A stretch of DNA of 15,443 nucleotides, taken from Deltaproteobacteria bacterium. GTDB lineage: Bacteria > Desulfobacterota > GWC2-55-46. Of the stretch, positions 1 to 7,204 are shown piece by piece. Location: contig JACREV010000172.1 in the NCBI GenBank assembly GCA_016218095.1, positions 1 to 15,443 of the forward strand. The letters run 5' to 3'. How positions within the stretch are numbered: position 1 is the first letter of the stretch; each line of letters begins with the position of its first letter. The notes under the pieces are model-generated. The model had not been told where the DNA came from, did not search any database, and worked only from the letters and a program-made list of their open reading frames with translations. The position numbers and the translations under genes are program-made.

Positions 1-300
1 CCCGAAGTGGAGTTGCACACCGAGGCCGCTCTCTCTCTCGGCATTGTGAACGGCGACTGGGTCAGGGTGTCGTCCCCGCGCGGCGTAATAAGGATGAAGG
101 CGCGCGTGACCGACGACATACACCCGCGAGTGGTAAGCGTCGAGCACGGGTGGTGGTTCCCTGAAAAATCCGGCCCCGAGTTCGGCGTGTTCGAATCCAA
201 CGCGAATGTCCTTACGAATAATAAGCCTCCGTATGATCCCGGCTTCGGCTCTTATCAATTGAGGGGCCTACTCTGCAAGGTGGAAAAGGAGAAGAGTTGA
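1..300 (+). CDS. Molybdopterin oxidoreductase, C-terminal end (partial)
   Basis: This is the last 99 codons of a gene that begins before the window; the frame is open from base 1 and stops with TGA at 298-300. The residues match the C-terminal molybdopterin-dinucleotide-binding beta-barrel of the DMSO-reductase superfamily: an N-terminal part like 'TEAALSLGIVNGDWV' followed by 'SPRGVIRMKARVTD', then 'VEHGWWFPE' and 'GVFESNANVLT', ending in 'GSYQLRGLLCKV'. That ending resembles thiosulfate/polysulfide reductase, acetylene-hydratase-like and formate-dehydrogenase-like catalytic subunits, but the iron-sulfur and active-site regions that would separate these are outside the window, so the substrate cannot be named. 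The next gene starts within a few bases, so it is probably co-transcribed with the phosphodiesterase and cysDN. Sure of the superfamily, unsure of the reaction. Confidence 0.85.
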   Translation, partial: PEVELHTEAALSLGIVNGDWVRVSSPRGVIRMKARVTDDIHPRVVSVEHGWWFPEKSGPEFGVFESNANVLTNNKPPYDPGFGSYQLRGLLCKVEKEKS

Positions 301-302
301 CG

Positions 303-1649
303 ATGGATTCATCGAAGAAGGTCTTTGTCCTCGGCATAGACGGCGCGCCGCAAACGCTTCTTTCGGAGTACGCGGCGGAAGGCATAATGCCGAACCTCAA
401 AAAGATACTCTCAGGCGGCTACAGCCTCCATCAGATGGACGCCTCCATACCGGACGTCTCGTCGACCTCGTGGACCTCGTTCATGACCGGAGTCAACCCC
501 GGAGAGCACGGCATATACGGCTTTATGGAGCTCCTCCCTAATACATACAGGATGGCCTTCCCGAATTACGCCTCCATCAAGGCCCCGGCGCTCTGGGACA
601 TCATAGGCGGGACATCGGGCGCGAAGTCATCGACGCTCGCCGATGGATTCAAGGGGCGCGTGCCAAATAGCTTGCGATCTATAGTCATCAATATGCCGGA
701 GACCTTCCCGGCCCCGGCACTGAACGGGGTCCTGACAGCGGGGTTCGTCTGCCCTGACCTCAAGAAGGGGACTTATCCCGACTCCGCCTACCAGTACCTC
801 CGCTCCATAAATTACATCATGGATATCGAGGCCTCGAACGCCTCGGATAAGCCGGACGCCTTTTTCGACGAAGCGCTCCTTGCGCTCAACAAGAGGGCCG
901 AGGCCTTCACGCACTTCATGGACAAGGAAAGGTGGGACCTCTTCATAGGCGTCGTCACGGAGACCGACAGGCTCCACCACTTCTTTTTCGACGCGGCAAG
1001 GGAAAAGACCCACAAATATCATGAGAGATTCGTCTTCTTTTACTCGAAGATGGATGATATGATCGGGAGGTTTTTCGAGAGGTTCATGGACGCAACGGGC
1101 GGACGCGGTTTGTTCATGACCATGTCGGACCACGGCTTCGCTCCGATAAGGAAAGAGGTCTACCTCAACAGGCTCTTTGTCGAGAAGGGGCTACTGACTT
1201 TAGATGCCGCCCGCGAGTACTTCGAGCAGATAGGGCAGGGCTCAAAGGCCTTTGTCATGGACCCCGGCAGGATTTACATCAACCTCGAAGGCAGATATCC
1301 CGGCGGCGCTGTTGCGGCCTCTGAAAAGAACGCGGTCGTAAACGAGATAATATCCCTCCTCCTCGACCTAAAGGACAGCGAGGGGAGAGCCGTAATAAAG
1401 AGGGTGTTTGAGGCGGCCGAGCTCTACTCGGGGACGGAATCCGGACGCTCCCCCGACCTCGTAGCCATCGGCAACGACGGGTTCGACATAAAGGGCAACA
1501 TAAAGAAACCCGAAGTCTTCGGGACCTCGCACTTCAGGGGCATGCACACGAGGCACGACGCCCATTGCGTCCTGCCCTCAGGTGTCGCGCTACCCGAAAG
1601 GCTTCACATAGAAAACCTCGCAGGCATCATACTCGAGAGATTCATTTAA
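303..1649 (+). CDS. Alkaline-phosphatase-superfamily phosphodiesterase (type I phosphodiesterase/nucleotide pyrophosphatase family)
   Basis: A 448-residue, probably cytoplasmic metal-dependent hydrolase of phosphate esters; there is no obvious signal peptide. Numbered from the ATG at 303, the expected two-metal set is visible: D13 in 'GIDG', a nucleophile region 'PDVSSTSWTSFMTG' (50-63) followed by H69 in 'GEHGIYGF', D222 and H226 in 'TETDRLHH', D276-H277 in 'MSDHGF', and a late ligand around H415 in 'HFRGMHTRHD'. The nucleophile position reads Ser53 where many relatives have Thr. Two starts are possible: TTG at 297, overlapping the upstream stop as TTGA and 5 bases after AGGAG (287-291), or ATG at 303, 11 bases after it. 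I chose ATG. It sits between a molybdoenzyme gene and cysD (9-base gap), so a nucleotide or sulfonucleotide substrate such as APS or PAPS is a fair guess, but that is inference only. Confidence 0.88.
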   Translation: MDSSKKVFVLGIDGAPQTLLSEYAAEGIMPNLKKILSGGYSLHQMDASIPDVSSTSWTSFMTGVNPGEHGIYGFMELLPNTYRMAFPNYASIKAPALWDIIGGTSGAKSSTLADGFKGRVPNSLRSIVINMPETFPAPALNGVLTAGFVCPDLKKGTYPDSAYQYLRSINYIMDIEASNASDKPDAFFDEALLALNKRAEAFTHFMDKERWDLFIGVVTETDRLHHFFFDAAREKTHKYHERFVFFYSKMDDMIGRFFERFMDATGGRGLFMTMSDHGFAPIRKEVYLNRLFVEKGLLTLDAAREYFEQIGQGSKAFVMDPGRIYINLEGRYPGGAVAASEKNAVVNEIISLLLDLKDSEGRAVIKRVFEAAELYSGTESGRSPDLVAIGNDGFDIKGNIKKPEVFGTSHFRGMHTRHDAHCVLPSGVALPERLHIENLAGIILERFI

Positions 1650-1658
1650 GGAGCAGAT

Positions 1659-2462
1659 ATGGACCATCTTACCGCCCTTGAGAACAAATCGATATTCATA
1701 ATCCGGGAGGCCTACTACAGGTTCCGGAACATCGCCATGCTCTGGTCCGTGGGCAAGGACTCCACGACGCTCCTCTGGCTCGTCAGAAAGGCCTTTTTCG
1801 GCGAGGTCCCTTTTCCGGTCATACACATCGACACGACCTACAAGTTCCCGGAGATGTACAGGTTCAGGGACGAGTACGCGAAGAAGTGGGGGCTTAACCT
1901 CATCGTCGGCAGGAACGAAGGGCAGGTAGAGGCTGGCATGGGGCCGGGAAAGGGAACGAAGCTCGACTGCTGCAACGAGCTCAAGACCAACGCGCTTAAG
2001 CAGATAATCGAGAAGAACGGTTTCAAGGCGCTTCTGCTCGGCATCAGGCGCGACGAGCACGGGATAAGGGCGAAGGAGAGGGTGTTTTCCCCGAGGGACG
2101 AGAACTTCAAGTGGGACTACGAGGACCAGCCCGCGGAGCTCTGGGACCAGTACAAGTCCACGGCCGCCGAGGATAACCACTTCAGGGTCCACCCGATACT
2201 CCACATGACCGAGCTCGACATCTGGAAATACATAAGGAGGGAGAATATCCCTCTGACCGAGCTTTACTTGAGCAAGAATGGTAAGAGATACCGCTCGATC
2301 GGGTGCGCGCCGTGCTGTAGTCCGATCGACTCTAACGCGTCGAATGTCGACGAGATAATAGCCGAGCTCGAGTCCTCGCACACCTCCGAGCGCGCCGGAA
2401 GGGCGCAGGACAAGGAGGACGCGTATACGATGCAGAAGCTCCGGTCCCTGGGATACATGTAA
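1659..2462 (+). CDS. cysD: Sulfate adenylyltransferase subunit 2 (CysD)
   Basis: The 267-residue catalytic subunit of ATP sulfurylase, which adenylylates sulfate to APS in the cytoplasm, driven by GTP hydrolysis in CysN. It belongs to the adenine-nucleotide alpha-hydrolase (PP-loop) fold: the pyrophosphate loop 'SVGKDS' is at residues 30-35, followed by 'HIDTTYKFPEMYRFRDE', 'RRDEHGIRAKERVFS', 'TELDIWKYI' and a C-terminal 'RYRSIGCAPCC' with a 'SHTSERAGRAQD' segment, all in CysD order. It is somewhat shorter than E. coli CysD (about 300 residues). Extra cysteine pairs (C104-C105 and C219-C220, with C216) stand out. Ribosome binding site AAGGAG lies at 1648-1653, overlapping the upstream stop, 5 bases before the ATG. 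cysN follows after 128 bases. APS could feed assimilation or sulfation; the window does not decide. Confidence 0.95.
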   Translation: MDHLTALENKSIFIIREAYYRFRNIAMLWSVGKDSTTLLWLVRKAFFGEVPFPVIHIDTTYKFPEMYRFRDEYAKKWGLNLIVGRNEGQVEAGMGPGKGTKLDCCNELKTNALKQIIEKNGFKALLLGIRRDEHGIRAKERVFSPRDENFKWDYEDQPAELWDQYKSTAAEDNHFRVHPILHMTELDIWKYIRRENIPLTELYLSKNGKRYRSIGCAPCCSPIDSNASNVDEIIAELESSHTSERAGRAQDKEDAYTMQKLRSLGYM

Positions 2463-2513
2463 GCAGGCCTTCAATTGAGTCCGTCTGCTTTGTCGGCATC
2501 AAAGCCCGTCTCT

Positions 2514-2537
2514 GAGGGGTACAAAAAAGTACGCCTC
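2514..2537. repeat. Imperfect inverted repeat in the cysD-cysN gap
   Basis: Two 9-base arms, GAGGGGTAC and GTACGCCTC, are complementary at 8 of 9 positions and separated by six A residues. It lies in the 128-base gap between cysD and cysN, the only sizeable gap in this otherwise compact unit. It could be an operator or an mRNA hairpin that tunes cysN relative to cysD. On the + strand no T-run follows it, so it does not look like an intrinsic terminator. No function is established. Confidence 0.4.
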
Positions 2538-2590
2538 GCATCCGGGGCTTATTTGAAACCTGAACAAATCATGTTTTTTCGGTAATTGCC

Positions 2591-3823
2591 ATGGGGGAGA
2601 AGATGGAAGAAAGATCTTTGCACATCGTCATCGTCGGCTCGGTCGACCACGGAAAGTCTACCCTCATAGGCAGGCTCTTCTTTGATACCGGTTCGCTGCC
2701 GCCCGAGAAGCTCGAAGAGGTAAAGAGGGTCTGCGAGGAATTGGGCCGCCCCCTTGAGTTCGCGTATGTGATGGACAACCTCGAAGAGGAGAGGACGAGG
2801 GGCATAACCATCGACATCGCCCACACCTTCTTCACGACCCCCAAGAGGAAGTACGTAATAATCGACGCGCCGGGGCACAAGGAGTTCCTCAAAAACATGA
2901 TAAGCGGCTCATCCCAGGCAGAGGCCGCCATCCTTCTTGTCGAGACGACGAGAGGCATACAGGAGCAGACGCTCCGCCACTGTTACATACTGAGCCTCCT
3001 CGGAATAAAGCAGGTCGCGGTGACGGTGAACAAGATGGATCTGGCAGGGTACTCGGAGGCCGTATTCCTCGACCTTAAGAAGCGCATAGAAGAGGTGACC
3101 GCCAGGTACGGCATCACGCCCTCGTACATCGTCCCGATTTCCGCGATGGAGGGGGAGAACGTCGCCAGGAGGAGCGAGAAGCTCTCCTGGTACAAGGGGC
3201 CGACCATGCTTGAGGCGCTCGATTCCTTCGAGGCGACGAAGATCGAGGAGAAGGGCGCGAGGTTCCCCGTGCAGGACATCTATGAGGCAAATGGTCAAAA
3301 GCTGATCGCGGGGCGCATCGAGGCCGGGACATTGAGAGAAGGGCAGGAGCTATGGGTCCTTCCCGGAAAGTCGAAGGCGAAGGTCGCAGGCATAAAGAAG
3401 TATCTTGAGCCTGACCTTAAAGAGGCGCGTGCAGGCGAGTGCGTCGGCCTCGTCCTCGAAGGCGCGGATGTGAAGAGGGGCGATATCCTATCCGAGAGCC
3501 TCGCCCCATCGATCACTACAACGGTCCACGCTAACATCTTCTGGATGATCGACAAGGAATACAGGCTGGGGATCCCGCTCACCTTCAAATGCGCTACACA
3601 GGAGGCGAGGGGGAAGATAGAGAGGATCAGGAGGAGGTTCGACCCGGCCTCCGAAAAAGAGGCGGTAACCGACTCCGACAGGATCAGCCAGGCCGAGGTC
3701 GCCGAGGTCGATATTACCTTGAGCGCGGAAGTTGCGATAGAGAGGTTCTCGGACATCCCCGAGCTCGGCAGGTTCGTCCTCGAACACGAGGGGCATCCGG
3801 TGGCCGGGGGGATAATCATATAG
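2591..3823 (+). CDS. cysN: Sulfate adenylyltransferase subunit 1, GTPase (CysN), no CysC fusion
   Basis: A 410-residue translation-factor-type GTPase that powers APS synthesis by CysD. G motifs, numbered from ATG 2591: P-loop 'GSVDHGKST' at 16-24, switch I 'RGITID' at 70-75, 'DAPGH' at 92-96, 'NKMD' at 147-150 and 'SA' at 184-185. EF-Tu-like domains 2 ('ANGQKLIAGRIEAGTLREG') and 3 ('ELGRFVLEHEGHPVAGG') follow. It is shorter than E. coli CysN (about 475) and has no C-terminal APS kinase. 'VDHGKST' and 'DAPGHKEF' are closer to EF-Tu/EF-1A wording than the 'VDDGKST' and 'DTPGHEQ' of proteobacterial CysN. ATG 2591 lacks a clear ribosome binding site; ATG 2603 has GGGGGAG just ahead (2593-2599) but with a short 3-base spacer, so the first four residues are uncertain. 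Function rests on domain order plus the cysD neighbour. Confidence 0.9.
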   Translation: MGEKMEERSLHIVIVGSVDHGKSTLIGRLFFDTGSLPPEKLEEVKRVCEELGRPLEFAYVMDNLEEERTRGITIDIAHTFFTTPKRKYVIIDAPGHKEFLKNMISGSSQAEAAILLVETTRGIQEQTLRHCYILSLLGIKQVAVTVNKMDLAGYSEAVFLDLKKRIEEVTARYGITPSYIVPISAMEGENVARRSEKLSWYKGPTMLEALDSFEATKIEEKGARFPVQDIYEANGQKLIAGRIEAGTLREGQELWVLPGKSKAKVAGIKKYLEPDLKEARAGECVGLVLEGADVKRGDILSESLAPSITTTVHANIFWMIDKEYRLGIPLTFKCATQEARGKIERIRRRFDPASEKEAVTDSDRISQAEVAEVDITLSAEVAIERFSDIPELGRFVLEHEGHPVAGGIII

Positions 3824-3885
3824 CAGCCCGGCGAGGTTTCCAGCCTCTTTTTAAAAAAAGATATTTAGCACAGGATGTTTTTAAC

Positions 3886-3915
3886 AAAAAGGCGGTGTCT
3901 TACCCCGCCTTTTTT
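3886..3915. terminator. Intrinsic terminator, probably bidirectional, between convergent genes
   Basis: The arm A5-GGCGG (3886-3895) pairs with CCGCC-T5 (3905-3914) around a 9-base loop. The T-run on the + strand and the A-run on its 5' side allow termination from both directions. It lies between the converging cysN (ends 3823) and PLD gene (ends 3920 on the - strand). A weaker 4-base-pair stem, GAGG/CCTC followed by five T (3833-3852), precedes it. Confidence 0.85.
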
Positions 3916-3919
3916 CCAT

Positions 3920-5461
3920 TCACCCCGTCTTCCTGAAAAACCAGTTTCTGAAGAACGATACCCCTTCCGTGAAGACGGAGCCTGTGTCGGGCGAGAGCAT
4001 CTCGAACAGGTTCTCCTCTATGATGGTCCTCTCCGGGTCGAGCAGTCTATCGTTGAGGAGCTTCAATACGCTCAAGTCATCGAAGTACGCACCCATGCTG
4101 TGTCTCTTGAGCCTGTGGGAGCCGTTGTCCGCAAGGCCGTTCAGATAATCCACAAGCCCTTCAGGGGAACCAAGCCTCCCCGTCTCCACCGCGTTCTCTA
4201 ACCCAAGGTGCTCGGCAAGCAAGCTCGCCCTTACGCGCCTTATGGACCTTGCAAGCCTGCGGTTGCGGAGGGACGTTGCCTCGAACGAGATGTTGAGCTC
4301 GGAGTCCAGCCCCATCGACCTGTTCGTGGCGTTGGCCGAGCCGATGGTCATGAACCTGTCGTCGACTATCAGTACCTTCGAGTGTATGTAGACGGGGACC
4401 TCTCCCTCGTCCGGGCCTCTCGCGGCCGGGTAGTAGACCCCCATCGAGTGGCCGTATTCCCGTGCAAATGACTTGAGCGAGTTTAAAAGCCTCGATTGCG
4501 TCACGCCGATGGAGACCTCCTCCATTATGCCGTGAGGGCGGTCGGGCAGTATTATGACGACCTCCAGCTTCGGCCTCGGCGCCTCCTCCATCCTCTCCAT
4601 GAGCGCGAGGAATACCGCGTAGGAGCTGAGGTACTGGTTTTCGATGAAGACGAGTCGCTCGGCGGCCTTAATGGCGTCGATGTGGAGGCGGCGGATCTCC
4701 CTGACCTCCTTCTGGGGCGAGGGGAGCGTCTGCGCCTGCGTAAGGGAGAGCGCCGCGCGTGAGGCCGGTATCTCGATGCCCTTCGAGCCTGCCGGAAGGA
4801 GGAAGCCGTCGTCCGGGCCGTCAGGCTCGATCTCGGTGCCGGTGGAATCCCTCCAGCGCGCGGCGAAGATAGCGGCGAGGTCGTTAACGAGCGGGCCCGT
4901 GACGTATGACTGGGTGTCATGGTAAGGCTCGTAGCCCCTGCCGTCCGGGTTTACGCGCTCTTTGCTCTCCACGTTATGGTATCTGTCGTCCCACCTCCCG
5001 GAGCAGATGTCCATGCCGCCGAGGAAGGCGATGGAGCGGTCTATTACAACGAACTTCTGGTGCTGGCTCGCTCCTATGGGGTGGCGGCTGTCGAACCTGA
5101 AAAAGAGGCGCTCGTTGGTCGACCAGTTGAAGACCCACTCCTGCATCCATTGGCGTTCGAGCATGAAGATGAGGCTGAAGTCCCAGGCGAGGATGTAGAC
5201 CCTCAATCCCTTTCTCTCCCTGCAGAGTCCGTCGAGGAAGCTTAAGAACGGGTATCTCCCGCCGTGTCTCCGCGCGTCTGCGCCGCGTAGCAACGCGACC
5301 TCGCTGTCGAACTGCCAGCCCGAGATGAGGATCTGCCTTTTGGCGTTCCGCGCAGCGAGGTAGAAGGCGCGGTAATACTCCTCGCCGTCGATGAGGAGCC
5401 CCGCCTCGCCTACGCGGAGAAAGGCGCGGCAGTTCTCGCCTGGCTTCAGGATGCGCCTCAC
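3920..5461 (-). CDS. Phospholipase D family protein, cardiolipin-synthase-like
   Basis: A protein of about 513 residues with two HKD motifs, the signature of the PLD superfamily. Numbered from GTG 5461, motif 1 is H134/K136/D141 ('HQKFVVID', then 'FLGGMD') and motif 2 is H360/K362/D367 ('HSKVLIVDD', then 'TIGSANATNRSMGLDSELN'). Both catalytic histidines are present, so it should be active through a phosphohistidine intermediate, moving or hydrolysing a phosphatidyl group. No N-terminal membrane helices are seen, unlike ClsA; it is more like soluble ClsB or bacterial PLD. Two GTG starts exist: 5473 and 5461. The second has GGAGG (5467-5471) 5 bases before it, so I prefer it; the longer form adds four residues. 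It lies just downstream of the EEP gene (stop at 5481) in one unit. Cardiolipin or phosphatidyl-glycan synthesis is likely, but plain phospholipase activity is not excluded. Confidence 0.9.
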   Translation of the reverse strand: MRRILKPGENCRAFLRVGEAGLLIDGEEYYRAFYLAARNAKRQILISGWQFDSEVALLRGADARRHGGRYPFLSFLDGLCRERKGLRVYILAWDFSLIFMLERQWMQEWVFNWSTNERLFFRFDSRHPIGASQHQKFVVIDRSIAFLGGMDICSGRWDDRYHNVESKERVNPDGRGYEPYHDTQSYVTGPLVNDLAAIFAARWRDSTGTEIEPDGPDDGFLLPAGSKGIEIPASRAALSLTQAQTLPSPQKEVREIRRLHIDAIKAAERLVFIENQYLSSYAVFLALMERMEEAPRPKLEVVIILPDRPHGIMEEVSIGVTQSRLLNSLKSFAREYGHSMGVYYPAARGPDEGEVPVYIHSKVLIVDDRFMTIGSANATNRSMGLDSELNISFEATSLRNRRLARSIRRVRASLLAEHLGLENAVETGRLGSPEGLVDYLNGLADNGSHRLKRHSMGAYFDDLSVLKLLNDRLLDPERTIIEENLFEMLSPDTGSVFTEGVSFFRNWFFRKTG

Positions 5462-5466
5462 GGGCG

Positions 5467-5471
5467 CCTCC
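5467..5471 (-). promoter_or_regulatory. Ribosome binding site deciding the PLD gene start
   Basis: On the - strand GGAGG lies 5 bases before the GTG at 5461-5459. It falls inside the first codons of the alternative longer reading from GTG 5473, which has no convincing site of its own. This favours the shorter protein. Confidence 0.6.
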
Positions 5472-5480
5472 ACGAGTCGA

Positions 5481-6218
5481 CTATGCGATTGAGAAGTCCG
5501 CTATGAGCGGCAGGTGGTCCGAGGCCTCGGCGGTCCTGTGCGTGCGCGGTACGTCCACGCGCTCTACGCAGAGGCCGGGGCTCGCGAATATGTGGTCGAT
5601 CCTCGCGAACGGGAGCCTGCTCGGATAGGTGGAAAGGGGCTTTGCGCCTTTTATCGACAATTGGACGTCCGAAAGGGCCTTTGAAAACCTCCTGTAGACG
5701 GACGAGAAGGGGAGCGTGTTCATGTCCCCGCAGATGACGAACGGCTGGGCGCACCCTGAATGAGACGCCCAGTCGCACCCCAGCAGCGCCTCTGCCTGCA
5801 GGCGCCGCTCCCTCCAGTGCAGCCCCAGGTGGGTGTTTATGATCTGAAGGTCCGCCCCCCCTATGTCCACCGACGCCCAGAGCGCGCCTCTGGACTCGAG
5901 GCTTATCCACCTGAACGTAGGTAGCGGTCCCGCCCGGACGAGCCTCGACGGGAGCCTGCTCAAGATCGCAATCCCGTACTTCTCCTCCTCCACCTCCATC
6001 GCGGCGTGAAAGTGGAAGTCCATCTCGAGGTACTTGGCGATCTCCCTGGCCTGATGTGCGTGGTTCGTGCGGGCCCTGTTGGCGTCGAGCTCCTGGAGGG
6101 CGACGATGTCCGGCGAGTAGCGCGCTATTATATCGGCTATCCTGTACGGGGATATTATCCCGTCCGACCCGATACAACTGTGCGCGTTGTATGTCATTAT
6201 GCGGATTTTTGCGGCCAT
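5481..6218 (-). CDS. Endonuclease/exonuclease/phosphatase (EEP) family protein
   Basis: A 245-residue Mg-dependent phosphoesterase of the DNase I/sphingomyelinase fold. The family motifs appear in order: 'MTYNAH' with N11, 'LQELD' with E43, 'YGIAILSR' (81-88), 'NTHLG' with H130, 'GDMN' with D165 and N167, 'RIDHIF' with D208, and 'SDHLPL' with D234-H235, the catalytic and metal-binding set. No signal peptide or membrane segment is seen. It is the first gene of a two-gene - strand unit with the PLD protein, an arrangement like E. coli ybhP-clsB, so its substrate is more likely a phospholipid or its head group than DNA; that is inference. The start is ATG at 6218. The leader from the predicted promoter is only about 16 bases and lacks a strong ribosome binding site. 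Confidence 0.9.
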   Translation of the reverse strand: MAAKIRIMTYNAHSCIGSDGIISPYRIADIIARYSPDIVALQELDANRARTNHAHQAREIAKYLEMDFHFHAAMEVEEEKYGIAILSRLPSRLVRAGPLPTFRWISLESRGALWASVDIGGADLQIINTHLGLHWRERRLQAEALLGCDWASHSGCAQPFVICGDMNTLPFSSVYRRFSKALSDVQLSIKGAKPLSTYPSRLPFARIDHIFASPGLCVERVDVPRTHRTAEASDHLPLIADFSIA

Positions 6219-6240
6219 TTTCGACAGAAGTTACATTCAT

Positions 6241-6270
6241 ATTATACATGGGAAATGGCGCCTTACTCAA
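6241..6270 (-). promoter_or_regulatory. Sigma70-type promoter for the EEP-PLD unit
   Basis: Read on the - strand, TTGAGT (6270-6265) stands 18 bases before a perfect TATAAT (6246-6241). The predicted transcript would start near 6234 and leave a leader of about 16 bases before the EEP start at 6218. Hexamer quality and position agree; there is no experimental support. Confidence 0.65.
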
Positions 6271-6318
6271 GGGATAATAGCGTCTGATTTCGTTTGCGAA
6301 AAGAAAAACGGGTGCTAA

Positions 6319-6330
6319 CCTCAATTGAGG
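6319..6330. repeat. Perfect 12-base palindrome in the VTT gene leader
   Basis: CCTCAATTGAGG is self-complementary over 12 bases and lies about 80 bases before the VTT start, in the divergent EEP/VTT spacer. A small hairpin, TTTCG-TTTG-CGAAA, is just upstream at 6288-6301. Either could be an operator or a leader hairpin. The spacer (6219-6410) shows no gene I can support. Confidence 0.4.
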
Positions 6331-6410
6331 GCCCCGGGACCGTCCGCGATCTTCAGCCGTTCACTTCAACGCCCAGGCCTCTGCCGCGCCGCGCCGGGCC
6401 CGGAGAGCAT

Positions 6411-7100
6411 ATGAAAAAAAGGCTCGCGGTCTTTGCCGCCCTGATAGTCGTCTTCCTCTGGCTCCGGTATACCGTACTCGCCGAATATCTCACCTTCGAG
6501 TCCGTCATGGAGAGCGGCGGGCTAGCGAGGGCCTTCGCCGAACGGCACGTCGCTCTGACTTCAACTGTATTTCTTATCCTGTATATCTCAATGGGCTTTC
6601 TCCTCCCGGGGATGATCGCCCTCACCATAATGGGCGGCTTCATCTTCGGGGCGGCGCTTGGGACCTTCCTTTCGCTCGCCGGCGCGGTATCGGGAGCGTC
6701 CCTGGCCTTCTGGTTCGCGCGCGCCTTCGCGGGCAAGCGCCTCCAGAAGGCGTACGCCAAAGAACTCAAGACCTTCAACACGGAATTCGAGAGGAACGGC
6801 TTTTTGTACCTTTTTACGCTCCGCGTCCTCCCGGTCTTCCCTTCGTTCATGGTGAACTTCTTCGCGGGGTTCACGAGGATCCCGTTCATGGTCTTTTTCT
6901 GGGCGACGCTGCTCGGGTCGGCCCCTGGCGCGGCGGTCTACGCCTTTGCCGGAAGCAGGCTCAGGACCAAGGGCTTAAGCGCCGAGGTCTACGCGGTCAG
7001 GGTCATTACCGTCTTTACCCTTATTACCGTATTAATGCTTGTGCCCGCCGCGTACAGGCATTTCAAGGGGCGCAGGCGCGGGGACCGCCGAGGGCTTTGA
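6411..7100 (+). CDS. TVP38/TMEM64 (VTT domain, DedA-like) membrane protein
   Basis: A 229-residue inner-membrane protein. Hydrophobic segments occur at about 5-18, 52-66, 68-100, 131-150, 159-180 and 197-214, with a basic C-terminal tail. The VTT/SNARE-associated signature is seen in 'PGMIALTIMGGFIFGAALGT' (66-85) and in 'LRVLPVFPSFMVNFFAGFT' (137-155), where the Arg and Pro of the re-entrant loop are conserved. Family members have been linked to phospholipid scrambling or transport and envelope homeostasis. An in-frame TTG at 6294 would add a poor 39-residue extension; ATG 6411 follows GGAGAG (6402-6407) and begins a normal membrane N-terminus, so I use it. It is divergent from the EEP-PLD pair, and PLD and VTT functions are often linked or fused in bacteria, suggesting a shared lipid role. 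Confidence 0.9.
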   Translation: MKKRLAVFAALIVVFLWLRYTVLAEYLTFESVMESGGLARAFAERHVALTSTVFLILYISMGFLLPGMIALTIMGGFIFGAALGTFLSLAGAVSGASLAFWFARAFAGKRLQKAYAKELKTFNTEFERNGFLYLFTLRVLPVFPSFMVNFFAGFTRIPFMVFFWATLLGSAPGAAVYAFAGSRLRTKGLSAEVYAVRVITVFTLITVLMLVPAAYRHFKGRRRGDRRGL

Positions 7101-7204
7101 GCACCCGTCCCGCCGGATCATCGATGCCCTGTCCTCTTTGCTCCATCTGTAAAGTATACACCTCGTCTCGAAACCGGCCCCGGCGCACCTGCGTCCGCGC
7201 ACCC

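Noticed and set aside
1590..2474. Long open frame on the - strand opposite cysD (294 codons)
   Set aside because: It is antisense to a strongly recognised gene, has no family features, and is expected from GC-rich codon bias that suppresses stops in the opposite frame.
254..6330. TCAATTGAG recurring at about 255, 2471 and 6321
   Set aside because: Noted as a possible shared operator, but one copy is inside a coding region and flanking bases do not match; most likely chance.
6294..6410. In-frame TTG extension of the VTT protein by 39 residues
   Set aside because: It has no ribosome binding site, and the extension is Arg/Pro-rich and unlike family N-termini; ATG 6411 has GGAGAG at a proper distance.
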